DNA from: an uncultured Clostridia bacterium
GTDB lineage: Bacteria > Bacillota > Clostridia > Oscillospirales > Acutalibacteraceae
Assembly: GCA_947165115.1 (NCBI GenBank)
Contig: CAMUZD010000034.1
Coordinates: 1 to 10,005 of the forward strand
DNA length: 10,005 bases
Direction: 5' to 3'
Part shown: positions 1 to 7,210 of the stretch, piece by piece
Numbering within the stretch: position 1 is the stretch's first letter
How the letters are laid out: each line of letters begins with the position of its first letter
Made by a program: the position numbers and the translations under genes
Notes under the pieces: generated by a model
Seen by the model: only the letters and a program-made list of their open reading frames with translations
Told to the model about the DNA's origin: nothing
Databases searched by the model: none

Positions 1-1083
1 ATTCTGCTGCATGATGAGGATTCCACCTATGACCTGAACTTCATCAATGCCGCCAAGGAAGCCAAGGAACTGCTGGGACTGAGCGACGATCAGGTGATCG
101 TGAAGCGGAATATCCCCGAGTCCAACGAATGCAAGGAAGCTGCCATCGACCTGGCTGACCGCGGCTGCAACGTAGTATTTGCCGATTCTTTCGGTCACGA
201 GCCTTACCTGCTGGAGGCTGCAAGGGCTTACCCCGAGGTACAGTTCTGCCACGCTACCGGCACTCAGGCTCACACCGCGAATGTTCCCAACTTCCACAAT
301 GCTTTCGCTTCCATTTATCAGGGCCGTTTCCTTGCAGGTGTTGCTGCAGGTATGAAGGTCAAGGAAATGATCGACGGCGGCAAGATTACCGCTGACCAGG
401 CAAAGATCGGCTACGTTGGCGCATTCCCCTATGCAGAAGTTAAATCGGGTTACACCTCCTTCTTCCTCGGCGTTCGCTATATCGTTCCCGAAGCGACTAT
501 GGAAGTTACCTTCACAAACTCATGGTTTGACATTGCTCTTGAAAGAGAAGCCGCTCTCAAACTTATCAATAACGGCTGCGTTCTTATCAGCCAGCACGCC
601 GACTCCGAAGGCGCTCCCAAAGCCTGCGAAGAGAAGGGCATCCCCAATGTTGCTTACAACATCAACACAGCTTCCATCGGTCCGAACACTGCTCTTGTTT
701 CTTCAAGAATCAACTGGGCTCCTTATTATAAACTTGCAATCGACGCTACTGCTCAGGGCAAGAGCTTTGACACTGACTGGACCGGCACCATTGCTACCGG
801 CTCTGTTGAGCTGCTCGAAGTAAACGAGAAAGTTGCCGCTGAAGGCACAGACGAAAAGCTTGCCGAAGTAAAGAGCGGAATCGAAACCGGCGAAATCCAG
901 GTTTATGATGTCAGCACCTTCACCGTAGAAGGCAAGACTCTCGACACTTATCTTGCAGACGTTGACGATGACGGCACATTCACCGGCGAGACCGAAGCGA
1001 TCTCCGACGGTTACTTCCATGAGAGCGAATACCGTTCGGCTCCCTACTTCGATATCCAGATTGACGGCATCACCATTCTTTAA
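1..1083 (+). CDS. BMP/PnrA-family ABC transporter substrate-binding protein (5' partial)
   Basis: The reading frame is open from base 1, so the start and any lipoprotein signal lie upstream of the window; 360 residues are visible and end at TAA 1081-1083. The protein reads as a BMP (PnrA-like) periplasmic-type binding protein, which in Gram-positives is usually a lipoprotein capturing nucleosides for import. Supporting segments include NVVFADSFGHE, NFHNAFASIYQGRFLAGVAAG, IGYVGAFPYAEVKSGY and LINNGCVLISQHADSEGAPKA, which follow the two-lobe fold of the family. The GTG at 94 is internal and is not the start. The ATPase and two permeases of the same transporter class follow directly. Its own terminator at 1099-1123 would let it be made in excess over the membrane parts, as is common for binding proteins. 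Nine of nine leucine codons up to nt 215 are CTG, against one of fourteen afterwards, an odd break. The exact ligand is inferred, not shown. Confidence 0.92.
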   Translation: MLLHDEDSTYDLNFINAAKEAKELLGLSDDQVIVKRNIPESNECKEAAIDLADRGCNVVFADSFGHEPYLLEAARAYPEVQFCHATGTQAHTANVPNFHNAFASIYQGRFLAGVAAGMKVKEMIDGGKITADQAKIGYVGAFPYAEVKSGYTSFFLGVRYIVPEATMEVTFTNSWFDIALEREAALKLINNGCVLISQHADSEGAPKACEEKGIPNVAYNINTASIGPNTALVSSRINWAPYYKLAIDATAQGKSFDTDWTGTIATGSVELLEVNEKVAAEGTDEKLAEVKSGIETGEIQVYDVSTFTVEGKTLDTYLADVDDDGTFTGETEAISDGYFHESEYRSAPYFDIQIDGITIL

Positions 1084-1098
1084 TTTGTAACATTATTC

Positions 1099-1138
1099 GG
1101 GCGAAGCGTTTTTCGCTTCGCCCATATTCCTTTTATTT
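1099..1138 (+). terminator. Intrinsic terminator/attenuator after the binding-protein gene
   Basis: A perfect 10-bp stem (GGGCGAAGCG at 1099-1108 with CGCTTCGCCC at 1114-1123) closes a TTTTT loop and is followed by a T-rich but interrupted tract to 1138. It sits 15 bp after the stop of the binding-protein gene and before the ATPase. It probably ends most transcripts and lets some continue. Because the T tract is broken, partial rather than full termination is inferred. Confidence 0.8.
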
Positions 1139-1139
1139 A

Positions 1140-1176
1140 TGCTGAAAAGAGAACATCAGGTGCTTTGTTTTCAGCA
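1140..1176 (+). repeat. Inverted repeat in the ATPase leader
   Basis: Nine-base arms TGCTGAAAA (1140-1148) and TTTTCAGCA (1168-1176) are perfect complements around a 19-nt loop, ending 8 nt before the GGAGG of the ATPase gene. It could be a 5' stabilising or processing hairpin for the ATPase-permease part of the transcript, or chance. No convincing promoter was seen here. Confidence 0.4.
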
Positions 1177-1195
1177 AAAATGACGGAGGTATATC

Positions 1196-2764
1196 ATGGG
1201 CTCTCCCGCAATCGAATTAAGAAACATAACCAAGACTTTCGGAAGCATAACAGCGAACAAAAATGTTTCGCTGACAGTCAACAGCGGCGAAATTCTCTCT
1301 CTGCTCGGTGAAAACGGAAGCGGAAAAACCACGCTGATGAATATGATTTCGGGCATCTATTTCCCCGACGCAGGTCATATTTTCATTGACGGCAAAGAGG
1401 TGGTCATCCGCTCGCCGAAGGATGCTTTTGATTACAAGATAGGTATGATTCATCAGCATTTCAAGCTGGTGGATATCTTCACGGCCGCCGAAAATATCGT
1501 GCTCGGTCTCAAGGAGAAGGGCAAGTTTGATATTAAGGATATCGAAAAGAAGGTCGCTGAAATCAGCGCAAAATACGGATTTGATATTGACCCGGCAAAA
1601 AAGATATATGAGATGTCCGTTTCCGAAAAGCAGACCGTTGAAATTATCAAGGTGCTTTACAGAGGCGCTAATATACTCATACTCGACGAACCGACTGCCG
1701 TTCTGACTCCTCAGGAGACCGATAAGCTTTTCGCAGTTCTCAGAAAGATGAAAGAGGACGGCAAAGCGATTGTTATAATCACTCATAAGCTCCATGAGGT
1801 ACTGGCAATTTCCGATAAGGTTTCCGTTCTGAGAAAAGGCGAATATATCGGCACCGTCATGACCTCTGAGACCGATGAATCGCAACTTACCGAAATGATG
1901 GTCGGCAAAAAAATCTCTCTGAATATCAACAGAGAGGAGCCCGAAGGCGCGCAGGACAGGCTCGAGGTCAAGGGAATTGATTATGAGAGCATTGACGGCG
2001 TTAAGATTCTTGATGATGTTTCATTCACCGCGAGAAGCGGCGAGATTCTCGGCATAGCCGGCATTTCCGGCAGCGGTCAGAAGGAACTTCTCGAATCGAT
2101 AGCAGGCCTTCGGAAACTCGACGGTGGCGAAATCATCTATCACAATCCCAAGACCGGAACGAGCGACAATCTCAGGGACAGAACTCCGACACAGATTAAG
2201 GAACTCGGCGTTCGTCTCTCTTTCGTGCCCGAAGACAGACTCGGCATGGGTCTGGTCGGAAATATGGACATTATAGACAACATGATGCTCCGCTCATATA
2301 AGAAAGGCAAAACCGCTTTTGTCGAGCGTAAACAGCCGAGAGATCTCGCGGAGAAAATCATAAGCGACCTCGAGGTTGTCACTCCGAGCGCCAACACTCC
2401 TGTAAGACGGCTCTCGGGCGGTAATATACAGAAGGTGCTTCTTGGCAGGGAAATCGCCGCGGCGCCGACCGTTCTGATGGTCGCCTACCCGGTCAGAGGT
2501 CTTGATATCAATTCATCCTATCTTATCTATAAACTTCGCAACGAACAGAAGGCAAACGGCGTTTCGGTTATTTTCGTCGGCGAGGACCTTGACGTGCTTG
2601 TTGAACTCTGTGACAGAATAGTTGTTCTCAGCTCCGGCAGAGTCACCGGAATAGTCGATGCGAGAAACACCACCAAAGAGGAAATAGGTCTGCTTATGAC
2701 CGGAACGAAGGGGGACTCCCTGCAATCAGAATTTAATCAAATCAGAAAGGACAAAAAAATATGA
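1196..2764 (+). CDS. BMP-class ABC transporter ATP-binding protein (two ATPase domains)
   Basis: A 522-residue cytoplasmic ATPase with two fused nucleotide-binding domains, the layout used by nucleoside/BMP and sugar (MglA/RbsA-like) importers; it powers uptake through the two permeases that follow. The start ATG has GGAGG at 1185-1189, 6 nt upstream. Domain 1 has a full Walker A (GENGSGKT, residues 38-45), Walker B LILDE (161-165) and H-loop His197, but its signature reads SVSEK (141-145) where the family usually has SVGxx. Domain 2 has a degenerate Walker A (GISGSGQK, 289-296), a good LSGGN signature (406-410), the PEDR motif (345-348) and a Walker B region in which Asp-Glu are replaced (VAYPVRGLD, 429-437). 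Loss of the catalytic Glu in the second domain is normal for this family, so domain 1 should hydrolyse ATP. The stop overlaps the next start as ATGA. Confidence 0.95.
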   Translation: MGSPAIELRNITKTFGSITANKNVSLTVNSGEILSLLGENGSGKTTLMNMISGIYFPDAGHIFIDGKEVVIRSPKDAFDYKIGMIHQHFKLVDIFTAAENIVLGLKEKGKFDIKDIEKKVAEISAKYGFDIDPAKKIYEMSVSEKQTVEIIKVLYRGANILILDEPTAVLTPQETDKLFAVLRKMKEDGKAIVIITHKLHEVLAISDKVSVLRKGEYIGTVMTSETDESQLTEMMVGKKISLNINREEPEGAQDRLEVKGIDYESIDGVKILDDVSFTARSGEILGIAGISGSGQKELLESIAGLRKLDGGEIIYHNPKTGTSDNLRDRTPTQIKELGVRLSFVPEDRLGMGLVGNMDIIDNMMLRSYKKGKTAFVERKQPRDLAEKIISDLEVVTPSANTPVRRLSGGNIQKVLLGREIAAAPTVLMVAYPVRGLDINSSYLIYKLRNEQKANGVSVIFVGEDLDVLVELCDRIVVLSSGRVTGIVDARNTTKEEIGLLMTGTKGDSLQSEFNQIRKDKKI

Positions 2765-3120
2765 TCCCAATCAGCAAAAGAAAAATCGGGACAAGCATTT
2801 TGCTATCAATCATTACTTTTGGGATTTACCTTATTTATTGGGAGTACATGCTCGTCAAGAATACCAAATCCATTAAAAAAGACAATTCAAGTTGCATCGG
2901 TGAGTTTTTATGCTTAGCATTTGTCCCTTTTTACTCATTATACTGGTGGTTTACTCGCGGAAAGCAAGTGAAAGATCAATTTACTATTAACGGATGTACT
3001 GCAACTGGTAATGAAACTGCTTATCTAATTCTTGAAATATTTGGTTTGAGAATTGTGTCGATTGCGATTATGCAGAATGATTTTAATTCTCTTCCATCAG
3101 AGATTGCAGATGATAGTTCA
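2761..3120 (+). other. AT-rich inserted coding segment (DUF4234-like) inside the transporter operon
   Basis: These 360 bases (120 codons) contain about 34% G+C by hand count (124 of 360), while sampled neighbouring lines on both sides are roughly 45-55%. Leucine is often TTA, CTA or TTG, which the flanking genes rarely use. The segment ends exactly before ATG 3121, where permease-like sequence and local composition resume. This pattern points to acquisition of a separate small membrane-protein gene that kept frame and lost its stop. The edges are inferred from composition and homology; no flanking repeats were seen. Confidence 0.65.
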
Positions 3121-4206
3121 ATGACGAGAGAGCCGCTCTTTCACATAGCCAAACGCCCCGCAATTGAATGGTGGAAGGCGTGGCTCATCAGAGGCGGCGC
3201 GATTATCGCTTCACTCATCGTCTGCGCATTCATTATAGTTATTCTTACCAAACAGAATCCGCTTGAAGTATATGCCGCAATGGTAAAGGGCAGCTTCGGT
3301 ACGCCGCGCAAATTCTGGGCCATGCTTCAGAATCTCGCAATACTGCTCTGCATATCCCTTGCTGTTACGCCCGCGTTCAAAATGAAATTCTGGAATCTCG
3401 GTGCGGAGGGCCAGGTGCTTTTCGGCGGACTTTGCAGCATGGTTCTGATGTTTACGGTCGGTGACAAAATACCGAACTGGCTGCTGATTGCATCGATGCT
3501 TGCCGCCTCTGTTCTCGGTGGAATACTCTGGGGGCTTTTCCCCGCTGTGCTCAAAGCGAAATTGGGCACAAACGAGAGTCTTTTTACTCTGATGATGAAC
3601 TATATAGCGATTCAGCTTGTCGCCTTCGCAATTATGGTATGGGTTCCGAGCGGATCAAGCGTTATGGGCCTTGTTAATTCTACCACAAAGGCCGGCTGGC
3701 TTCCCGATCTTTTCGGTCAGAAATATCTCATAAACATCCTGATTGTCGCAGTCCTTACCGTTGTGATGTTCATCTACCTCAAATACAGCAAGCACGGCTA
3801 TGAAATAAGTGTAGTCGGCGAAAGCGAAAACACGGCGAGATATATCGGAATCAATGTTAAAAAAGTCATTGTACGCACGATGATACTTTCGGGCGCGCTC
3901 TGCGGACTTGCGGGATTCCTGCTCGTTTCCGGCACCAACCACACCATTTCCAAAGAGCTTGCGGGAGGCAACGGATTCACGGCAATTATGGTATCCTGGC
4001 TCGCAAAATTCAACCCACTGATTATGGTCCTGACCTCCTTCCTGATTGCCTTCCTTCAGAAGGGAGCAGGTGAAATAGCTACCAATTTCAAGCTCAATAC
4101 AAGCATAGCCGATATACTCACCGGCATAATCATATTCTTCATAATCGGCTGTGAGTTCTTTATCAATTACCAGATAAAATCCACAAAATCAAAGGAGGGG
4201 AAATAA
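2761..4206 (+). CDS. ABC transporter permease with fused N-terminal DUF4234-like domain
   Basis: A 481-residue membrane protein. Residues from about 121 on form a normal BMP-class permease (family length near 360), with segments such as FWNLGAEGQVLFGG, GTNESLFTLMMNYIAIQLV and GHEISV-like YGYEISV region (here HGYEISVVGE), all typical of the nucleoside permease fold. Residues 1-120 are extra: about three membrane segments (11-31, 46-64, 86-104) with IITFGIYLIYWEY and a Phe/Tyr/Trp-rich second helix, resembling DUF4234. The ATG at 2761 overlaps the ATPase stop (ATGA) and has AAAGGA at 2746-2751. Met121 (ATG 3121) probably was the original permease start, but it has no clear ribosome site, so the joined form is the likely product. 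The next permease starts in the stop codon (TAATG). Three added helices would place the N-terminus on the opposite side from a plain permease. Fusion is seen; its purpose is unknown. Confidence 0.88.
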   Translation: MIPISKRKIGTSILLSIITFGIYLIYWEYMLVKNTKSIKKDNSSCIGEFLCLAFVPFYSLYWWFTRGKQVKDQFTINGCTATGNETAYLILEIFGLRIVSIAIMQNDFNSLPSEIADDSSMTREPLFHIAKRPAIEWWKAWLIRGGAIIASLIVCAFIIVILTKQNPLEVYAAMVKGSFGTPRKFWAMLQNLAILLCISLAVTPAFKMKFWNLGAEGQVLFGGLCSMVLMFTVGDKIPNWLLIASMLAASVLGGILWGLFPAVLKAKLGTNESLFTLMMNYIAIQLVAFAIMVWVPSGSSVMGLVNSTTKAGWLPDLFGQKYLINILIVAVLTVVMFIYLKYSKHGYEISVVGESENTARYIGINVKKVIVRTMILSGALCGLAGFLLVSGTNHTISKELAGGNGFTAIMVSWLAKFNPLIMVLTSFLIAFLQKGAGEIATNFKLNTSIADILTGIIIFFIIGCEFFINYQIKSTKSKEGK

Positions 4207-5189
4207 TGCTTTCGACCATTGCTTCTTTTATCAATGCCGCAATCATTCAGGGCATTCCCCTTCTCTTCGGCTCAATCGGTGAAATCATCACCGAAAAATC
4301 CGGCAATCTCAACCTCGGCATACCGGGAATAATGTATGTCGGCGGAATTTCGGGAATTATAGGCGGATACATCTATGAGCACAGTGTTGAGAAAACCGTG
4401 CCGATTCTCTGCATACTCGTTTCGCTCTGCGCCTCGCTCATCGGTTCCGCTCTGATGTCGCTTATCTATGCGTTCCTCACTCAGACGCTCAAGGCAAATC
4501 AGAACGTTACCGGCCTCGCACTCACCACCTTCGGCGTGGGCGTGGGCAATTTCTTCGGCGGCTCACTCCTCAAATTTTTCAATGAGAGCGGCTCGATTTC
4601 ATTGCTCGACACAGGTCTTGCATATAAGAAAGCTCTGCCTTTCGCTTCAAAGCTCGGGCTTTTCGGCAACACTTTTCTCTCATTCGGATTTCTCGCATAT
4701 ACGGCGATAATCATCGCGATAGTATCGTCAATAATACTCAATAAGACGAAAGTCGGCCTAAACCTGAGAGCAATAGGCGAAAATCCTGCAACGGCGGACG
4801 CTGCCGGCATAAACGTTAACAGATACAAGTACCTTTCGACTCTTATCGGCGGAATGATTGCGGGACTTGGCGGACTGTATTTCGTTATGGACTATACTGC
4901 AGGTGCTTGGACCAACAACGGCTTCGGTGACAGAGGCTGGCTCGCGATTGCGATAGTCATTTTCGCTCTCTGGAAACCGAAATCGGCAATTCTTTCCTCA
5001 TTCATTTTCGGCGGGCTTTATATTATCTGCGTTTATATCCCCGGACTTTCATCAAGCTCCAAAGAGATTATAAAGATGCTTCCATATCTTGTTACGATAA
5101 TCGTGCTTGTTGTTATCAGCGCGAGAAAGAAAAAAGAGCACCAGCCGCCTCAGAGCCTCGGTCTCACTTATTTCAGAGAAGAAAGATAA
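4206..5189 (+). CDS. BMP-class ABC transporter permease, second subunit
   Basis: A 327-residue polytopic membrane protein that pairs with the preceding permease to form the import channel. It matches the second permease of nucleoside/BMP transporters: an N-terminal GIPLLFGSIGEIITEKSG-type segment containing the coupling-region pattern NLGIPGIMYVGG, a central NQNVTGLALTTFG-like stretch (ANQNVTGLALTTFGVGVG), and a later GLNLRAIGENPATADAAGI motif that is the usual cytoplasmic contact with the ATPase. Length is near the family norm. AGGAGGGG at 4193-4200 precedes the ATG, whose A is shared with the stop of the upstream gene, so translation is coupled. The C-terminal tail is basic (ARKKKEHQ). The gene closes the operon and is followed by a strong terminator. 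Confidence 0.94.
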   Translation: MLSTIASFINAAIIQGIPLLFGSIGEIITEKSGNLNLGIPGIMYVGGISGIIGGYIYEHSVEKTVPILCILVSLCASLIGSALMSLIYAFLTQTLKANQNVTGLALTTFGVGVGNFFGGSLLKFFNESGSISLLDTGLAYKKALPFASKLGLFGNTFLSFGFLAYTAIIIAIVSSIILNKTKVGLNLRAIGENPATADAAGINVNRYKYLSTLIGGMIAGLGGLYFVMDYTAGAWTNNGFGDRGWLAIAIVIFALWKPKSAILSSFIFGGLYIICVYIPGLSSSSKEIIKMLPYLVTIIVLVVISARKKKEHQPPQSLGLTYFREER

Positions 5190-5199
5190 AGATAAAGCT

Positions 5200-5227
5200 A
5201 AGGCACGGAATACTCCGTGCCTTTTTT
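5200..5227 (+). terminator. Intrinsic terminator of the ABC transporter operon
   Basis: GGCACGGA (5202-5209) pairs with TCCGTGCC (5214-5221) around an ATAC loop, extended by A-T pairs, and runs straight into TTTTTT (5222-5227). It lies 10 bp after the last permease stop and just before the convergent VWA gene end at 5230. On the minus strand the tract after the stem is not T-rich enough to be equally effective. Confidence 0.93.
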
Positions 5228-5229
5228 AA

Positions 5230-5885
5230 TTACTTTTTACTTTTCCTTGTCTTTTTGCCGCTTCTTTTGTTGAAATCTTCGCTGATTTCTTCAGACCACT
5301 CTCTGCCGACGCTGCCCATAGTCCTCATGCAGCAGACGGCTTTTGAGATAGAGCTGTGAACATTCGAGACGCCGGGGGAATCGTTCACATAATCGACACT
5401 CTTATCGGCGTCAATGCCGTAATTTCTCGCGGTTTCCACAGCATCAATATTCGCTCCGATGAAGAGGAACTCCCAGCCCGTTTCCTTCTTCTGCTCAATC
5501 ATTTTTCTGACCTTATCGGCGGAATACTCCCTGCTGGCATTCTCCATACCGTCGGTTGTGATGATGAACATCGTATGCTCGGGAATATCCTCGGGGCGCG
5601 AATACTTATGAATCTTCTCAATATGGCAAATTGATTTGCCGATAGCGTCAACAAGGGCGGTACAACCGCGAACGAAATAATTTCTTTCGCTTCGCGTGCA
5701 TCGACTCTGTCGTGAATTATCTCGTACTGATCATCAAAAAGAACAGTGGTGATAAGGCACTTGCCGTCGAGCTCCTTCTGCTTTTTCAGCGTTGAATTGA
5801 ATCCGCCGATGGTATCGGATTCGAGGCCGCCCATCGAGCCGCTTCTGTCAAGAATGAATACTACTTCCGTGATGTTGTTTTTCAT
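5230..5885 (-). pseudogene. VWA-domain protein, frameshifted
   Basis: On the minus strand, a VWA-domain protein of about 218 residues is split in two frames. The N-terminal part has the MIDAS start DRSGS (residues 13-17) and HDRVDAREAKE; the C-terminal part has FVRGCTALVDAIG, TTDGMENASREYS and a WEFLFIGANID stretch, ending with a Lys/Arg-rich tail. The break is near 5681-5683, where the minus strand reads GAAATTATTTC. One extra A in that run would give the smooth KENYFVRGCTALVDAIG, the spacing normal in this family, so a one-base deletion or a homopolymer sequencing error is likely. ATG 5885 is chosen because GGAGG (5894-5898) lies 8 nt upstream; ATG 5927 is in frame but lies inside the inverted repeat. 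All three MIDAS loops survive across the two pieces. Such VWA proteins bind a metal ion and partner proteins in the cytoplasm; the specific role is unknown. It lies downstream of the macrodomain gene. Confidence 0.82.
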
Positions 5886-5906
5886 AACTTTGTCCTCCAA
5901 AACATA

Positions 5907-5944
5907 AATGTGATTGTAAGTTTTCATCGGCTTACAATCACATT
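5907..5944 (-). repeat. 14-bp perfect inverted repeat at the VWA gene start region
   Basis: AATGTGATTGTAAG (5907-5920) and CTTACAATCACATT (5931-5944) are exact complements separated by 10 nt. The outer arm overlaps a TATAAT box on the minus strand and covers the expected transcription start near 5935. This position suits an operator for a dimeric repressor, or a hairpin at the 5' end of the VWA transcript. Which one cannot be told from sequence. Confidence 0.7.
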
Positions 5945-5947
5945 ATA
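5942..5947 (-). promoter_or_regulatory. -10 box of a probable VWA gene promoter
   Basis: The minus strand reads TATAAT at 5947-5942, a perfect -10 hexamer, 57 bp before the chosen ATG. No good -35 hexamer sits 16-18 bp upstream, so the promoter may need an activator or be weak. It overlaps the inverted repeat at 5907-5944. Confidence 0.5.
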
Positions 5948-5957
5948 CTTATTGCGG

Positions 5958-5984
5958 AAGAAAAGTGGTCGCTTTGAAAGCGAC
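5958..5984 (-). terminator. Possible weak terminator after the macrodomain gene
   Basis: On the minus strand, GTCGCTTT and AAAGCGAC (5968-5984) form a compact 7-bp stem with a 3-nt loop, starting 2 bp after the macrodomain stop, followed by CACTTTTCTTCC. The T tract is short and offset. It may reduce read-through into the VWA gene, which has its own -10 box. Confidence 0.45.
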
Positions 5985-5986
5985 AA

Positions 5987-7084
5987 TTAAAGACACTTCT
6001 GATCAAATGAGAAAAGAACCTCGTTGATTTCAAATATATTATAGTTCCTGGTTTCGAAGAAATAGCGGATAATTACGTCAAAAAGAATTGAATTGGAGAG
6101 CGTATAGCCCGCTTTTGAAAGAAGCTCCCCTGCCGTATTGAGATCAAGTTCCAGAGCTATAGCGAAAGCTATGGCGGTTTCCTTGCTTGGCCTGTAATCC
6201 TTATTGCATCTTATCTTTGAGAAAAGCTTACGGTCGACATTGGCGCGGAAGTAGCATTCCGAATCCTTCAACCCTTTTTCATCAATTAGACGCAGGAGCA
6301 TTTCGCTGAAAGATTCATCGACGGTAAAAGTCGGCATCGCGGCACAGGGAAGCGGTACGGATTCTTCGGATAAATCATCACTGGGAAGAAAGTCATCAAT
6401 AGAATCTTCCTCTTTGCCATAATCTCTGCTTTCTTTTCTGCTGAAAAGTCCCCGCTTTTGTATCTTATGCGGTTTTGCCGTTTTTTTTGCCGGTGCTTCT
6501 CTGCCTGCCGCACCAATGGGTTCATTTGCAGCGCAGGAATAAACTCTTCTCGGTATTTCAACATAAAAAGCGTCTATGAATCCCTGAACTTCACGGAATC
6601 TTTCATCGCCGATAAAAAGAGAATTTCTGTCGAATACAACCAGAATTATCTCCATATCGTGATTCCTGAGAAAAGACCTTATCTCATCAACCGCGATTTT
6701 GAATGCCTCTTTTTTCGGATAGCCGAAAACTCCGGCTGAAATCAGCGGAAAAGCAATGCTCTCAAGCCCGTTTTTATCGGCAATCTCAAGACAGCGGCGA
6801 TAGCATGAACGAAGTTTTGCTTCCTCGCCGTTGCCACCTCCGTGCCACACCGGGCCGACTGTATGTATAACGAATTTGGCAGGCAGATTATAGCCCTTTG
6901 TCAGCTTTGCGTCGCCCGTCTCGCATCCGCCGAGTGTCATGCATTCCTCGAGCAATTTCGGACCTGCGGCCGCATGAATTGCGCCGTCAACTCCCCCACC
7001 GCCTAGCAGGGAATTATTCGCGGCGTTGACAATGGCATCAACTTTTATTTTAGTTATATCATTTCTTTCAATTCTGAAAGGCAT
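5987..7084 (-). CDS. Macrodomain protein with C-terminal helix-turn-helix-like region
   Basis: A 365-residue cytoplasmic protein. Residues 1-175 form a MacroD-type macrodomain that binds ADP-ribose and, in this class, usually removes mono-ADP-ribose from proteins or deacetylates O-acetyl-ADP-ribose. Key motifs are NAAN (20-23), GGGGVDGAIH (28-37, with Asp33), KFVIHTVGPVW (70-80) and SAGVFGYP (116-123). Residues 185-250 are a charged, low-complexity linker. Residues 257-365 are a second domain: ECYFRANVDRKLFSKIR, then PSKETAIAFAIALELDLNTAGELLSKAG, which has the helix spacing of an XRE-like HTH, and a conserved-looking tail YNIFEINEVLFSF. The start ATG 7084 has GGGAG at 7092-7096, 7 nt away, and a good promoter lies upstream. 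The VWA gene follows on the same strand. DNA binding by the C-terminal part is inferred and could instead be a protein-contact role. Confidence 0.92.
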   Translation of the reverse strand: MPFRIERNDITKIKVDAIVNAANNSLLGGGGVDGAIHAAAGPKLLEECMTLGGCETGDAKLTKGYNLPAKFVIHTVGPVWHGGGNGEEAKLRSCYRRCLEIADKNGLESIAFPLISAGVFGYPKKEAFKIAVDEIRSFLRNHDMEIILVVFDRNSLFIGDERFREVQGFIDAFYVEIPRRVYSCAANEPIGAAGREAPAKKTAKPHKIQKRGLFSRKESRDYGKEEDSIDDFLPSDDLSEESVPLPCAAMPTFTVDESFSEMLLRLIDEKGLKDSECYFRANVDRKLFSKIRCNKDYRPSKETAIAFAIALELDLNTAGELLSKAGYTLSNSILFDVIIRYFFETRNYNIFEINEVLFSFDQKCL

Positions 7085-7103
7085 ATCATCACTCCCGTTT
7101 GAT

Positions 7104-7132
7104 ATAATAACACGAATTACCTAAAAATTCAA
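7104..7132 (-). promoter_or_regulatory. Sigma-70/A-type promoter of the macrodomain gene
   Basis: The minus strand has TTGAAT (7132-7127) and TATTAT (7109-7104) separated by 17 bp, close to the housekeeping consensus. The expected transcript would begin about 12 bases before the start codon, close to the ribosome site at 7092-7096, giving a very short leader. It is divergent to the atp promoter at 7168-7196. Confidence 0.65.
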
Positions 7133-7167
7133 ATATGATTATTTAGGCTAGCATATATAAAAATAAC

Positions 7168-7196
7168 TTGTATATTTAATATAAAAGTGTTATAAT
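7168..7196 (+). promoter_or_regulatory. Sigma-70/A-type promoter of the ATP synthase operon
   Basis: TTGTAT (7168-7173) and a perfect TATAAT (7191-7196) are 17 bp apart in an AT-rich stretch, giving a strong housekeeping-type promoter. The start of transcription is expected near 7203, about 29 nt before the atpB start. No obvious operator overlaps it. Confidence 0.78.
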
Positions 7197-7210
7197 TTCA
7201 TAATAAATTC

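Noticed and set aside
94..96. GTG as start of the binding-protein gene
   Set aside because: The frame is open back to base 1 with good family-like sequence (FINAAKEAKELLG), so the gene enters from outside the window.
1217..1885. 222-residue open frame on the minus strand
   Set aside because: It lies wholly inside the ATPase gene, whose motifs are unmistakable; no ribosome site or recognisable domain.
5356..5634. Plus-strand open frame within the VWA gene
   Set aside because: Antisense to the VWA coding sequence, which carries clear MIDAS motifs on the minus strand.
5886..5927. Upstream ATG 5927 as start of the VWA protein
   Set aside because: It would put the inverted repeat in the coding region and lacks a ribosome site, whereas ATG 5885 has GGAGG at ideal distance.
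6458..6739. Plus-strand open frame opposite the macrodomain gene
   Set aside because: Antisense shadow of a clear macrodomain protein, with no supporting ribosome site.
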